A DNA stretch of 64,000 nt from Prochlorococcus sp. AG-436-J02. Lineage in GTDB: Bacteria > Cyanobacteriota > Cyanobacteriia > PCC-6307 > Cyanobiaceae. Made by a program: the position numbers and the translations under genes. The notes below the pieces were generated by a model. The model was not told the origin of the DNA. It worked only from the letters and a program-made list of their open reading frames with translations, and did not search any database. The stretch is from assembly GCA_003212625.1 (NCBI GenBank), contig QCPI01000001.1, positions 1 through 64,000 on the forward strand, written 5' to 3'. Shown piece by piece: positions 42,875 through 52,445 of this stretch (the stretch's first letter is position 1; each line of letters starts with the position of its first letter).

Positions 42875-43315
42875 TTGACTCCTTCCTCCAATTGTTACGA
42901 ACTGCTTGGAGTTGCTCCCTCTGCCAATAACGCAGAGCTCAGAAAAGCTTTCCGTCAATTAAGTAAGCGACTTCATCCGGATACGACATCTTTGCCAAGA
43001 GATGAAGCGACAAGGCAATTTCAAAATCTTTGTGAGGCTTATGATTTATTAAGTGATCCTGTCTTAAGGGCAAACTATGACTCGTTTATAGAGCAAGAGA
43101 GTAATCTTATAAATCAGAAAAAAGAACCTTCTTTAACAAACATAGAACCTGTAAAATTTTCTAGATCGATAGGAGTAAGGCGACCACTCTCAGGTGGAGA
43201 ATTGTTTTCACTTCTTCTTTTACTTATCTCTATTTTCTTGAGCCTGTCTTTAGGAATCTTTATTGCTTTTTTTAAAGGTGGAAATCTGGATTTTACTCCA
43301 AGTTGGTTGATGTAA
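42875..43315 (+). CDS. Membrane-anchored J-domain (DnaJ-like) protein
   Basis: In this 146-aa protein, an N-terminal J-domain with the HPD motif (RLHPDTTSLPRDEATRQFQNLCEAYDLLSD) is followed by a linker and a C-terminal membrane helix (LLLLISIFLSLSLGIFIAFF). It recruits Hsp70 to a membrane, and the partner is unknown. There is no Cys-rich or CTD region, so it is a specialised type III J-protein. The start is a TTG. Confidence 0.9.
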   Translation: MTPSSNCYELLGVAPSANNAELRKAFRQLSKRLHPDTTSLPRDEATRQFQNLCEAYDLLSDPVLRANYDSFIEQESNLINQKKEPSLTNIEPVKFSRSIGVRRPLSGGELFSLLLLLISIFLSLSLGIFIAFFKGGNLDFTPSWLM

Positions 43316-43373
43316 GTTGAATTTTTAGAAATAATTATATAGCTAAGTGCTTAGAATCTTTATAAGAAAAATA

Positions 43374-44699
43374 TTAGGATAGAGAATTTAAGCCCTCTTG
43401 GATTCCCAAATAGCACTTCTCTAATTCTTCATCTGTGATACACAGTGGTGGCATAAGATATATTACATCTCCTAATGGCCTAATAAAAACACCAACCCTC
43501 AATGCACTTGCTTTCATAATTTTCCCAACTGAACTTAAATACCCTTTTTTACCTTTAACTTTAATATTAAAAGCAGCAATGGTTCCTGTAACTCTTGGAT
43601 ATTCAATTCTTGGATCTTTAACTATTTTTTCTAGATGAGGTAGATGACGTGACTCGAAATTCAAATATTTTTGAGGGTATTTTTCTAGAAGATCTAAGCT
43701 GGCATTCGCAGCTGCACAACCTAAGGGGTTAGCTGTAAAACTATGACCATGCCAGAATGTTTGCTTGGGATCTTCTCCAAGGAAGCCTTCAGAAATTTTT
43801 TTGCTGGACATAGTCACTCCCATTGGAAGGAATCCACCGGTTAACCCTTTCGAAAGTGATATCAGGTCTGGCTTTAATCCGGCTCTTTGAAAAGCAAATA
43901 ATTTTCCACACCTTCCAAAGCCAGTTAATACTTCATCTGTAATAAGCAAAGAATTAGATTGGCGAATTCTTTTTTCGACTTCTACTAAAAATTCTGGACG
44001 AACCATTCGCATTCCTCCAGCTCCTTGTACTAATGGCTCAAGAATTACCGCAATAGTTGGTGTCTTCAAGAGGCGCTCAAGAGCTTCTAAGACCTCATTC
44101 TCTCGCTTCTCAAAATCTTCATCTCCCCACCATGTCTCAGGCCAAGGGACTCTGCTTACAGGGAATAGCATTTGATCAAAAGGTTCGCTAAATATATTTC
44201 GTTCGCCTACTGCCATTGCTCCAAATGTATCTCCATGATAGGCACCTTCGAATGCAATAATTTGAGATCTATTGTCACCTTTATTTTTCCACCATTGACG
44301 AGCCATTTTTAAAGCTACTTCTACAGCAGTCGAGCCATTATCTGAGAAGAATAACTTTTCTAGACCTGTCAATTTACTTAGTCGATTCGCTAATAGCTCA
44401 GCTTGAGGGTGAGTAAAATCTGCAAAGATAATTTGTTCTAACTGCTCGGCTTGAGTTGAGATAGCCTTAGCAATATATTTATTTGCATGACCATGTAGAG
44501 TGACCCACCAGCTACTTATGCCATCGATTATTGGACTTTGGCCTTTAGGCAATAAAAGGGCATCTTTGGCTTTTTCAACCAATAATTGAGGCTGAGAGGA
44601 TGGAAGTTGTGTGAATGGTGGCCATATATGAGGATTCTGGATAGTTTGATTTGCACCTTCTTTCTCATTCATCAAATTTAGTTTTTCCTCTTGTTTCAT
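43374..44699 (-). CDS. bioA: Adenosylmethionine-8-amino-7-oxononanoate aminotransferase
   Basis: This 441-aa PLP aminotransferase has the family signature ending in LISLSKGLTGGFLPMGV (PLP Lys), GAYHGDTFGAMAVG and ITDEVLTGFGRCGKLF. Its position in bioF-bioK-bioC-bioD-bioA identifies it as BioA. It converts KAPA to DAPA with SAM as amino donor. Last gene of the operon, 57 bp after bioD. Confidence 0.96.
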   Translation of the reverse strand: MKQEEKLNLMNEKEGANQTIQNPHIWPPFTQLPSSQPQLLVEKAKDALLLPKGQSPIIDGISSWWVTLHGHANKYIAKAISTQAEQLEQIIFADFTHPQAELLANRLSKLTGLEKLFFSDNGSTAVEVALKMARQWWKNKGDNRSQIIAFEGAYHGDTFGAMAVGERNIFSEPFDQMLFPVSRVPWPETWWGDEDFEKRENEVLEALERLLKTPTIAVILEPLVQGAGGMRMVRPEFLVEVEKRIRQSNSLLITDEVLTGFGRCGKLFAFQRAGLKPDLISLSKGLTGGFLPMGVTMSSKKISEGFLGEDPKQTFWHGHSFTANPLGCAAANASLDLLEKYPQKYLNFESRHLPHLEKIVKDPRIEYPRVTGTIAAFNIKVKGKKGYLSSVGKIMKASALRVGVFIRPLGDVIYLMPPLCITDEELEKCYLGIQEGLNSLS

Positions 44700-44756
44700 T
44701 TAACTTGATGGATGTCAAAATAACCTATTGATTAAGAAAAAAATAAAATTTTTATT

Positions 44757-45401
44757 TCAAATGTATTTTTTTAGCTTTTGATCTAATTGCTGTTTATTCC
44801 ATTCTTGTGAAAGTACTTTTGCGTTTACATCATCAAAGATAGGAAGACTTGCAAGAATTTTAGTATCTCCAAATTGCTCTAGAGTCTTTGGATTGTCATT
44901 GTGTGAAGGGCCATTTAATACTATTCCTAATACATTTAAATTCCTGTGTTTCAAGGCCTCTAGACTTAATAAAGTGTGATTGAGGGTGCCAAGACCAGTT
45001 CTTGCTACAAGAATTATTGGGGCTCCCCAAACCTTTAGTTGGTCTATTTGTAGCCAATTCCGATTTAAAGGAACCATTAATCCACCTGCGGTCTCGATGA
45101 TTATTAATTTATCTAAGTTGGGTAAATGTAAATTGTTTGGTTCTATAAAACTAGACTCTCGTTCAGCAGCCCAATGTGGAGAGACAGGAGCCCTGAATTT
45201 ATATCTTTCAGAAAGATAGCGGTTAGGTTCAAGATCCAAGAGCTTGCAAACAGTTTTGGTATCAGTGCCTTCCTCTGTTCCGCTTTGAATGGGTTTCCAA
45301 TAGATACCTTTAAGACCTTGGACGAAAAAGCTACTAACTATCGTTTTACCTACATCTGTATCCGTACCACAAATAATAATTCTTTTTGAGAAAGCACTCA
45401 T
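44757..45401 (-). CDS. bioD: Dethiobiotin synthetase
   Basis: This 214-aa protein begins with the P-loop ICGTDTDVGKTIVSSFF and contains WKPIQSGTEEG and ETAGGLMVPL, which are BioD motifs. It closes the ureido ring of dethiobiotin using ATP and CO2. Its start overlaps the bioC stop by 4 bp. Confidence 0.96.
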   Translation of the reverse strand: MSAFSKRIIICGTDTDVGKTIVSSFFVQGLKGIYWKPIQSGTEEGTDTKTVCKLLDLEPNRYLSERYKFRAPVSPHWAAERESSFIEPNNLHLPNLDKLIIIETAGGLMVPLNRNWLQIDQLKVWGAPIILVARTGLGTLNHTLLSLEALKHRNLNVLGIVLNGPSHNDNPKTLEQFGDTKILASLPIFDDVNAKVLSQEWNKQQLDQKLKKYI

Positions 45402-46153
45402 CGCTTAATTAATAAAAACTGAATTGACCAACTAAGGCTTACTTCTTCATCCTGATTGGAAATTGGCCAAAAAGACAATAGATGGCGCCAATCTGAAATA
45501 CTTAATTGTTCCTTCTGACTGCTTTGTGCTCCGACCTTGATCATCGGTTTCAATAATGAAGTTACCTTCTTAGTTGTCTGTTTGATAATTTCAATTTTAT
45601 TGAAAAAAATACTATGTTTTGGAACGACTCTTATTAGTGAGTCGTACGATGGTAAATCAAGAGCCGTACATGTTAAATTTGCCTTTTCTGCAGCTTCATA
45701 CCATTCAGGAAAACTTCCCTTGACTGGGATTGCTAAAGCAATCCATCCATCTAGGCTTAGAGAATTGAACCAGTCCTTAAGTTGTTTTTGTGGATTATCA
45801 AGCCAATGTAAAACAAAACTTGAAGCTAATAAATTTGGTTTCTCAGACCACTTAGGTAACCCATTATTTAAATCCCAAAGTTGTTTAACACTTGTTTCTG
45901 GATGTTGATCAATCATCTTTTTAGAATTATCCAATCTCATTACATACTGGTTTGGATGTAGATCTTCTAATGATTTAGCGAGTAGTCCAGTGCCAGAACC
46001 AAGATCAATCCATAGCCCATGTTTAATTGAGTGATGAGAACATATCTTTGCAAGTTCTAAAGCAGTACTTTTTTGAATTGATGCTGATTGGTTATAGTTT
46101 AATGCAGCTTCATTAAAGTTTTTATTAACTTGGCTAGACCATGTTTTTTGCAT
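45398..46153 (-). CDS. bioC: Malonyl-ACP O-methyltransferase BioC (class I SAM methyltransferase)
   Basis: This 251-aa protein has SAM motif LWIDLGSGTGLLAKSL and FNEAALNYNQSASIQK near the N-terminus, as in BioC. It masks malonyl-ACP as a methyl ester so that fatty acid synthesis can make the pimeloyl chain. The context between bioK and bioD supports BioC over other methyltransferases. It overlaps bioK by 20 bp. Confidence 0.9.
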   Translation of the reverse strand: MQKTWSSQVNKNFNEAALNYNQSASIQKSTALELAKICSHHSIKHGLWIDLGSGTGLLAKSLEDLHPNQYVMRLDNSKKMIDQHPETSVKQLWDLNNGLPKWSEKPNLLASSFVLHWLDNPQKQLKDWFNSLSLDGWIALAIPVKGSFPEWYEAAEKANLTCTALDLPSYDSLIRVVPKHSIFFNKIEIIKQTTKKVTSLLKPMIKVGAQSSQKEQLSISDWRHLLSFWPISNQDEEVSLSWSIQFLLIKR

Positions 46154-46862
46154 GATCAGATTCTAGCCAATGTTGTATTGTTTTGATATTTTTAATTTTT
46201 GTAATGGAATGTCCCTCGTCTTGAAGGTTGATTATTTTTGGTCCAGCCTCTAAGTGATTTATTAAATCTTCAACCAGATTTACTTTTGTTTGATTAGCTA
46301 ATATATGGTCTTGTTCACTATTGATAATTAGTACTTTGGAATATGTATTTAATCCAATTGGTAGAGAATTAGAATTCATAAGAAGTAATAAATCATTTTT
46401 TAGTCTCATCCTTCCTTTATCTGATATGTGAAAGAGATGTGATTCAGATGACTTAAAATCTATGTAATTCGGCTTATAAGCTTTTATATAAAATTTCCTT
46501 AACATAGCTGCTTCATTAGGCGTATTAATTGCATTCATCATCTTGTTGAGGGCCATTTGTATAGGGCGACTTTCTTTACCACTTGGAATAAAACGACTAA
46601 AACTATTGATTAATACAACATGAGTAGCTGATTGTAAAACTTGTTTATTTATCAGATGTGAACCAAGAGAGTGACATAAAGCAACTCTTTTAAGTTTGAC
46701 TGGATTTAAGTTGTTATTCCATTTGGGTATATGAGGACTTATATTTTTATATCCGCGTTCAGCAGCTTGCCATTCATAATCACAATTTTTAAATATCTTT
46801 TCCCAATTTAACCATTGATGACTATCGCCTGCCCATCCATGCATAGCAATTATTTCGTTCAT
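46134..46862 (-). CDS. bioK: Pimeloyl-ACP methyl ester esterase, BioK-type alpha/beta hydrolase
   Basis: This 242-aa alpha/beta hydrolase has the oxyanion region IIAMHGWAGDSHQW, nucleophile Ser65 in ALCHSLGSHL (a CHSLG variant of GxSxG), an Asp in NSEQDH and a His in DEGHSITK. Picocyanobacteria use BioK, an isofunctional replacement for BioH that releases pimeloyl-ACP from its methyl ester. The assignment relies on its position between bioF and bioC. It overlaps bioF by 4 bp and bioC by 20 bp. Confidence 0.85.
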   Translation of the reverse strand: MNEIIAMHGWAGDSHQWLNWEKIFKNCDYEWQAAERGYKNISPHIPKWNNNLNPVKLKRVALCHSLGSHLINKQVLQSATHVVLINSFSRFIPSGKESRPIQMALNKMMNAINTPNEAAMLRKFYIKAYKPNYIDFKSSESHLFHISDKGRMRLKNDLLLLMNSNSLPIGLNTYSKVLIINSEQDHILANQTKVNLVEDLINHLEAGPKIINLQDEGHSITKIKNIKTIQHWLESDHAKNMV

Positions 46863-48001
46863 TTGTTTTTAAGAATTTCGATAAGTCTTTCCAAGGCCTG
46901 AACAGGAGTATTTCTCCTGATAACTAACCTAAGTCTCGACTTCCCTTCAGGGACAGTTGGTGGACGGATCGCAACAGTAAGAAGGCCGTGTACCTCAAGT
47001 CTATTCTGATAATCGATTGCTAATTCGTCTGAACCTAGAATTATAGAGAGTATTGGACCTCCCCCCAAAGGTCGTTGCCACCCAATTTGAGACAACTTGT
47101 CTCTTAAAGTTGTTGATTTCTCTTTCAGTTCCCTACCCCAGCTAGGGTTGCTTTCAATTAGATTTAACGCGGCTAAAGCACTTGCACAGAGAGGAGGAGC
47201 TAAAGCCGTTGTATAGCGAAATGCCCCACAGTTTTGTATTAAATTTTCTCCTGTTATCTTGTCTGTTGCTAGAAATGCTCCCCCACTTCCAAATGCTTTA
47301 CCGAAGGTCCCACTGATAATGGATAGTGGTTCTTTAAGACCAAATGATTCACCTCTTCCTTCTGGACCCATAACGCCAAAAGCATGAGCTTCGTCAATCA
47401 ATAACTTTGAATCATACTTAATGCATAGCTTTGAAATTTCTTTTATGGGGGCTGTTGTGCCCTCCATACTAAAAAGGCTTTCAGTAATTACTAAGGGTTG
47501 TTTTTGTGGATTGCTTTGTCTAGATTTTTTTAAAAGTCTTTCTAGTTCAGATAAATTGTTGTGCTTGAATCTAATGAGCTTTGCTCCACTCGCTTTGACT
47601 CCAACGAGCAGAGAATGATGTATCAGACGATCACAAATAACAGGAGTGTGACGATCAGCAAGTGCTAAAACTGCAGCCAGATTAGCTTGGAAACCACTTG
47701 GATAAAGCAGGACAATCTCACGATTAAGCCATTTAGCAAGCTTCCTTTCAAGTCTTTGATGAATATTTCTACTACCAGTAATAAATCTTGATCCTCCAGA
47801 ACCAACTCCATCAATTTCTAAGGTTTGTTTAGCTGCTTCAATTAATAATGGATGTCTTGCTAGGTCTAGATAGTCATTACTCGCAAGGTCAATTAAAGTG
47901 ATTTTTTTTTGATTTTCATCTACACCAATAAATTCTGATGATCTCTTCCCCGGGAACCAAGTCCTGAGTTTACGAATTCTAGGATTAGGGATTTTAGGCA
48001 T
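46859..48001 (-). CDS. bioF: 8-amino-7-oxononanoate synthase
   Basis: A 380-aa alpha-oxoamine synthase with LIDLASNDYLDLARHP, GSGGSRFITGS, LLIDEAHAFGVMGPEGRG, and the PLP Lys in ISGTFGKAFGSGGAF. It condenses pimeloyl-ACP and alanine to KAPA. First gene of the bio operon; bioB is not in this window. Confidence 0.96.
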   Translation of the reverse strand: MPKIPNPRIRKLRTWFPGKRSSEFIGVDENQKKITLIDLASNDYLDLARHPLLIEAAKQTLEIDGVGSGGSRFITGSRNIHQRLERKLAKWLNREIVLLYPSGFQANLAAVLALADRHTPVICDRLIHHSLLVGVKASGAKLIRFKHNNLSELERLLKKSRQSNPQKQPLVITESLFSMEGTTAPIKEISKLCIKYDSKLLIDEAHAFGVMGPEGRGESFGLKEPLSIISGTFGKAFGSGGAFLATDKITGENLIQNCGAFRYTTALAPPLCASALAALNLIESNPSWGRELKEKSTTLRDKLSQIGWQRPLGGGPILSIILGSDELAIDYQNRLEVHGLLTVAIRPPTVPEGKSRLRLVIRRNTPVQALERLIEILKNK

Positions 48002-48127
48002 ATTGTTGTTTTGTTTTCTGTATTTGAAGATTTGGGGGCTGGCTTTACATTTTTTTTGTTTCTAGATTTTATTATGTATCCACGTCAAAAATCATGTGGT
48101 CATAGAATATTCCCCTAGGATTTAGTA

Positions 48128-50905
48128 ATGACTTCACTAGAAAGAGATACGTCTGAGAACGAAATCCTCCAAAACAATTTAAATCCAAAGGAAATCTTTC
48201 CTTTTGCATTGGATGAGTTTCAACTTAAAGCAATTGACTCACTCAATCAAGGGCATTCTGTAGTTGTTAGTGCCCCTACAGGATCAGGTAAAACCTTAAT
48301 TGGAGAGTATGCAATTTATAGAGCGATTTCTCATGGAAATAAGGTGTTTTATACAACGCCCTTAAAAGCTTTATCTAACCAAAAGCTGAGAGACTTTAGG
48401 AATCAATTTGGTTCAAGCAATGTGGGTCTTTTAACAGGTGATTTAAGTCTGAATAGAGAGGCTTCGATTCTTGTTATGACTACTGAAATCTTTAGAAATA
48501 TGCTCTATGCAGCAGCAGATAGAAATGATGACCCTCTACTTGATATAGAAACTGTTGTTCTTGATGAATGTCATTATATGAATGATGCTCATAGAGGGAC
48601 GGTGTGGGAGGAATCAATTATTCATTGTCCTAAATCTGTTCAGTTCGTTGCTCTATCTGCAACCGTTGCAAATGCAGGTCAATTAACTGATTGGATTGAG
48701 CAAGTTCATGGACCTACAGATTTGATATCTAGTAATTTAAGACCAGTTCCCCTGGAATTCAATTTTTGTAGTGCTAAAGGACTTCACCCATTACTCAATA
48801 ATAAAGGAACTGGATTACATCCAAACTGTAAGATTTGGCGTCCAACAAAATCACATAAGAAGAGGGGACGCTTATCCAAGCCTACACAACCTGAATCTCC
48901 TTCATTGGGCTTTGTGATATCGAAGTTGGCAGAAAGAAATATGTTACCTGCTATTTATTTTATATTTAGTCGACGTGGTTGTGATAAGGCTGTGAAAACA
49001 ATAGCTAGCACTTGTTTAGTGAACCAAGAAGAAAGAAACTCAATTCAAGATCGATTTCAAAAATATACGATTGTAAATTCAGAAGGTTTGAGAGATGATT
49101 TACATATAAAAGCTTTATTTAATGGAATCGCCTCTCATCATGCAGGAGTTCTTCCTGCATGGAAGGAGTTAATAGAGGAATTATTTCAAGAAGGATTGAT
49201 AAAGGTTGTTTTTGCAACTGAGACCTTAGCTGCAGGAATCAATATGCCGGCGAGAAGCACAATTATATCTACTTTGTCGAAGAGATCAGATAATGGACAT
49301 CGTCAATTAATGGGGAGTGAATTTTTACAAATGGCTGGTAGGGCTGGGAGAAGAGGTCTTGACTCTAGAGGCTATGTAGTTACTGTACAAACTCGATTCG
49401 AAGGAGTTAGAGAAGCCGGGCAATTAGCGACCAGCTCGGCTGACCCACTGATTAGTCAATTCACACCGAGCTATGGGATGGTTCTGAATTTATTACAGCG
49501 ATATGATTTAGACAAATCAAAAGAATTGATAGAAAGAAGCTTTAGTAGATATTTGGCAAGCTTGGATTTAGTTGAAGAAGAAGAAGAGTTATCCAGATTA
49601 AAAGAAGAGTTTAAAGAGTATAAAACCTTTTCAAAAGATATACCATGGTCAGATTTTGAAAGATATGAGAAAATAAAAAGTCATCTAAAGGAAGAAAGAA
49701 GACTATTAAAAATTCTCCAAAAACAATCTGCAGAAACCTTATCTAATGAATTGATCTTAGCCTTAGAATTGGCAAATAATGGAACCCTCATAAGTCTGAA
49801 GACATCACATTTGCAAGGAAAAGTTATACCTGCAGTCATTGTTGAAAAAATACAAAAAGGAGATAGGCAATCTCAATTGTTATGCTTAACAGATGAAAAC
49901 ATTTGGATACTTATTGCTGGTAAGGAAGTTGTTAGTCTTTATGGCGAATTGACATGCTTAGACGTCTCACATCTTACAACTCCTGAAATTAGTAGATTGG
50001 GTGAAATACATCATGGCGATTTACTCACTAATGAAACAGCTTCAATAATTTCAAATTTGGCTCAGAAATATGATATGAGAACACCTCAATATGATCTTGC
50101 TAGTGAAGTTTTATCTCAAATTAAATTAGTGAAATCTCTGGATGATGAATTATTGATTCATCCAGCTCATCGATGGGGGGATAAGAGAAAATTAAAGAAG
50201 CATAGACGAAGGATGGACGAATTAGGTATTGAAATACATGAACGTGAGAAGATCCTCTACGACAGGTCTAATCGTCACTGGGAAACTTTTGTATCACTAA
50301 TTAAAGTACTAAATCACTTCGGGTGCTTGGATGATCTAAATCCCACTGATATTGGTAGAGGTATTGGATCTTTAAGAGGTGAGAATGAGTTGTGGCTAGG
50401 ATTGGTTTTGATGAGTGGACATCTTGACGAATTAACACCAGTAGAATTAGCTGGTGTTATTCAGTCAATTGTTACTGAAGTAAATCGTCCTGATTTATGG
50501 TCTGGATTTATTCCAAGTGCAATTGCAGATGAAGCGTTTAATGACTTATCAAATATACGAAGAGAATTGTTTAGAGTTCAAGAACGATTTGGTATAGAAG
50601 TCTCAATTTTATGGAGTTCAGAATTAATTGGTTTAGTAGAAGCTTGGGCTCGAGGAAGTACTTGGACGGATTTAATTTCAAATACTTCCTTGGATGAAGG
50701 AGATGTCGTAAGAATTTTAAGAAGAACAAATGATCTACTTTCACAGATTCCCTATTGTGAGTCTGTGAGTAGGCAACTGAGAAATAATGCCAAGTCAGCG
50801 ATGAAACTCATGGATAGATTTCCAGTTTGTGAAGCTGCAGATATTAATAAAGCAAAAGAAACAAATTATGAACTTATTAATCCCGCAACTGAAAGACATA
50901 ATTGA
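48128..50905 (+). CDS. Ski2-like DExH-box RNA helicase with DSHCT C-terminus
   Basis: A 925-aa superfamily II helicase with Walker A SAPTGSGKT (residues 48-56), DECH in VVLDECHYMNDAHRG (about 143-157), LSATVAN, and ETLAAGINMPARSTI and QMAGRAGRRG in the second RecA domain. The C-terminal part (about 750-925) fits the DSHCT domain of Ski2/Mtr4. Eukaryotic relatives feed RNA to the exosome, and plastid ISE2 is related. In cyanobacteria it probably acts in RNA processing or decay. It is divergent from bioF. Confidence 0.92.
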   Translation: MTSLERDTSENEILQNNLNPKEIFPFALDEFQLKAIDSLNQGHSVVVSAPTGSGKTLIGEYAIYRAISHGNKVFYTTPLKALSNQKLRDFRNQFGSSNVGLLTGDLSLNREASILVMTTEIFRNMLYAAADRNDDPLLDIETVVLDECHYMNDAHRGTVWEESIIHCPKSVQFVALSATVANAGQLTDWIEQVHGPTDLISSNLRPVPLEFNFCSAKGLHPLLNNKGTGLHPNCKIWRPTKSHKKRGRLSKPTQPESPSLGFVISKLAERNMLPAIYFIFSRRGCDKAVKTIASTCLVNQEERNSIQDRFQKYTIVNSEGLRDDLHIKALFNGIASHHAGVLPAWKELIEELFQEGLIKVVFATETLAAGINMPARSTIISTLSKRSDNGHRQLMGSEFLQMAGRAGRRGLDSRGYVVTVQTRFEGVREAGQLATSSADPLISQFTPSYGMVLNLLQRYDLDKSKELIERSFSRYLASLDLVEEEEELSRLKEEFKEYKTFSKDIPWSDFERYEKIKSHLKEERRLLKILQKQSAETLSNELILALELANNGTLISLKTSHLQGKVIPAVIVEKIQKGDRQSQLLCLTDENIWILIAGKEVVSLYGELTCLDVSHLTTPEISRLGEIHHGDLLTNETASIISNLAQKYDMRTPQYDLASEVLSQIKLVKSLDDELLIHPAHRWGDKRKLKKHRRRMDELGIEIHEREKILYDRSNRHWETFVSLIKVLNHFGCLDDLNPTDIGRGIGSLRGENELWLGLVLMSGHLDELTPVELAGVIQSIVTEVNRPDLWSGFIPSAIADEAFNDLSNIRRELFRVQERFGIEVSILWSSELIGLVEAWARGSTWTDLISNTSLDEGDVVRILRRTNDLLSQIPYCESVSRQLRNNAKSAMKLMDRFPVCEAADINKAKETNYELINPATERHN

Positions 50906-50930
50906 GATTGAAAAAACTTATTTTTCAATC
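50906..50930. terminator. Bidirectional terminator between the helicase gene and fumC
   Basis: GATTGAAAAA-actta-TTTTTCAATC is a perfect 10-bp inverted repeat. It starts one base after the helicase stop and overlaps the last bases of the convergent fumC. A-rich and T-rich arms give T-runs on both strands. Confidence 0.6.
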
Positions 50931-52319
50931 ATTTTCAATCATAGATTTTGGATTGGTGAGATTATCAAATTCTTCTTGATCAATATAATTTAATTGAATG
51001 GATGCTTGTCTTAGACTTAGATTTTTTCTATGGGCTAATTGGGCAATTTCACTAGCCTTTTCGTATCCGATTGATGGCGCTAATGCAGTTACCAACATCA
51101 ATGAATTATCTAGATACTCTTTGATTATTTCTTCATTTGGTTGAATACCTTCAATCATATGTTCTCTGCAACTCTTGCATGCATTGTGGATAAGGTTGAT
51201 GCTTTTTAAAATGTTGTAGCCAATGAGTGGTTTATAAACATTCATTTGTAGATGTCCTCCACTCCCTGCAATTGATACCGAGGTGTCCATACCAATTATT
51301 TGTGTACACACCATTGCCATCGCTTCGCATTGAGTAGGGTTAATCTTTCCTGGCATTATTGAACTACCAGGTTCATTGGCTGGTAGCTGTAGTTCTGATA
51401 ATCCAGCTCTAGGTCCACAAGATAAAAGACGAAGATCATTGACAATTTTCAGAAAAGTTACGGCTAACAATTTTATTTGAGACATTATATTTACAAGACC
51501 ATCGTGACTAGCCATAATGGCAAATTTATTAGCTGCAGTCTCAAAAGGTAAATTTGTTTTTCTGGCAATATCAAGAGCAATTAAATTATCGAAATTTTTA
51601 GGAGTATTAAGGCCAGTTCCAATAGCCGTTCCTCCAAGTGGAAGTGGGTACAGTTCCTTCAGATTGATTTCTAGACGTCCTATTGCAGTTTCTAATTGAC
51701 TGGCCCAAGCAGAGACTTCTTGCCCAAGAGTGAGAGGTACTGCATCTTGAAGATGTGTGCGTCCTATTTTTATAATATTCTTCCATTCTTTACTCTTTTG
51801 ATTGAATACATCAATGAGCTTGGTTAATTCGGGTATTAATGTGTTTTTTAATGTAAGTATTGTGGCTATTTGGATTGCAGCTGGGAAAACATCATTTGTG
51901 GATTGAGAACAATTGACATGATCATTGGGATGTATTGGATTATGACTACCTAAAGGTTTATGTAAACGTTTTGAGGCTATATTACAAATAACCTCATTGA
52001 CGTTCATGTTCGTTTGAGTACCACTGCCTGTTTGCCAAACTTTCACTGGGAATTGATCATTATGTTTCCCTTCAATAATTTCTAAACTTGCTTCGATGAT
52101 AAATTGTGAGATTTCTATATTGATTAGACCTAGATTATTGTTTACTCGAGCCGCGGAGGCTTTTATTTGGGAAATTGCATGAATAATCTCAAGAGGGATG
52201 ACCTCATCCCCAATAGCGAAATTTAAAATTGAGCGTTGAGTTTGTGCTCCCCATAGCGCATCTTTTGGCACATCAATTGAACCTAGGCTATCTTTCTCAA
52301 GTCGTTTCATGTTGGACAT
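50925..52319 (-). CDS. fumC: Fumarate hydratase class II
   Basis: This 464-aa protein has the fumarase/aspartase signature GSSIMPGKINPTQCEAM, TGSGTQTNMNVNEVI, and CSQSTNDVFPAAIQ. It interconverts fumarate and malate. It starts 126 bp after purB on the same strand. Both genes belong to the fumarase/aspartase superfamily and both produce or use fumarate, which fits their neighbourhood. Confidence 0.97.
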   Translation of the reverse strand: MSNMKRLEKDSLGSIDVPKDALWGAQTQRSILNFAIGDEVIPLEIIHAISQIKASAARVNNNLGLINIEISQFIIEASLEIIEGKHNDQFPVKVWQTGSGTQTNMNVNEVICNIASKRLHKPLGSHNPIHPNDHVNCSQSTNDVFPAAIQIATILTLKNTLIPELTKLIDVFNQKSKEWKNIIKIGRTHLQDAVPLTLGQEVSAWASQLETAIGRLEINLKELYPLPLGGTAIGTGLNTPKNFDNLIALDIARKTNLPFETAANKFAIMASHDGLVNIMSQIKLLAVTFLKIVNDLRLLSCGPRAGLSELQLPANEPGSSIMPGKINPTQCEAMAMVCTQIIGMDTSVSIAGSGGHLQMNVYKPLIGYNILKSINLIHNACKSCREHMIEGIQPNEEIIKEYLDNSLMLVTALAPSIGYEKASEIAQLAHRKNLSLRQASIQLNYIDQEEFDNLTNPKSMIEND

Positions 52320-52445
52320 TGATCTTGGGTAGAAAATTTAAGCTTTCTCTGGGAGTAGAAGTCTATAGCTATGGATTTTAGATAAATCTAATGCTATGCC
52401 CTTTTAGAGTCTACTTACCGATATTAATTAATTTAGCTTTTGCTG

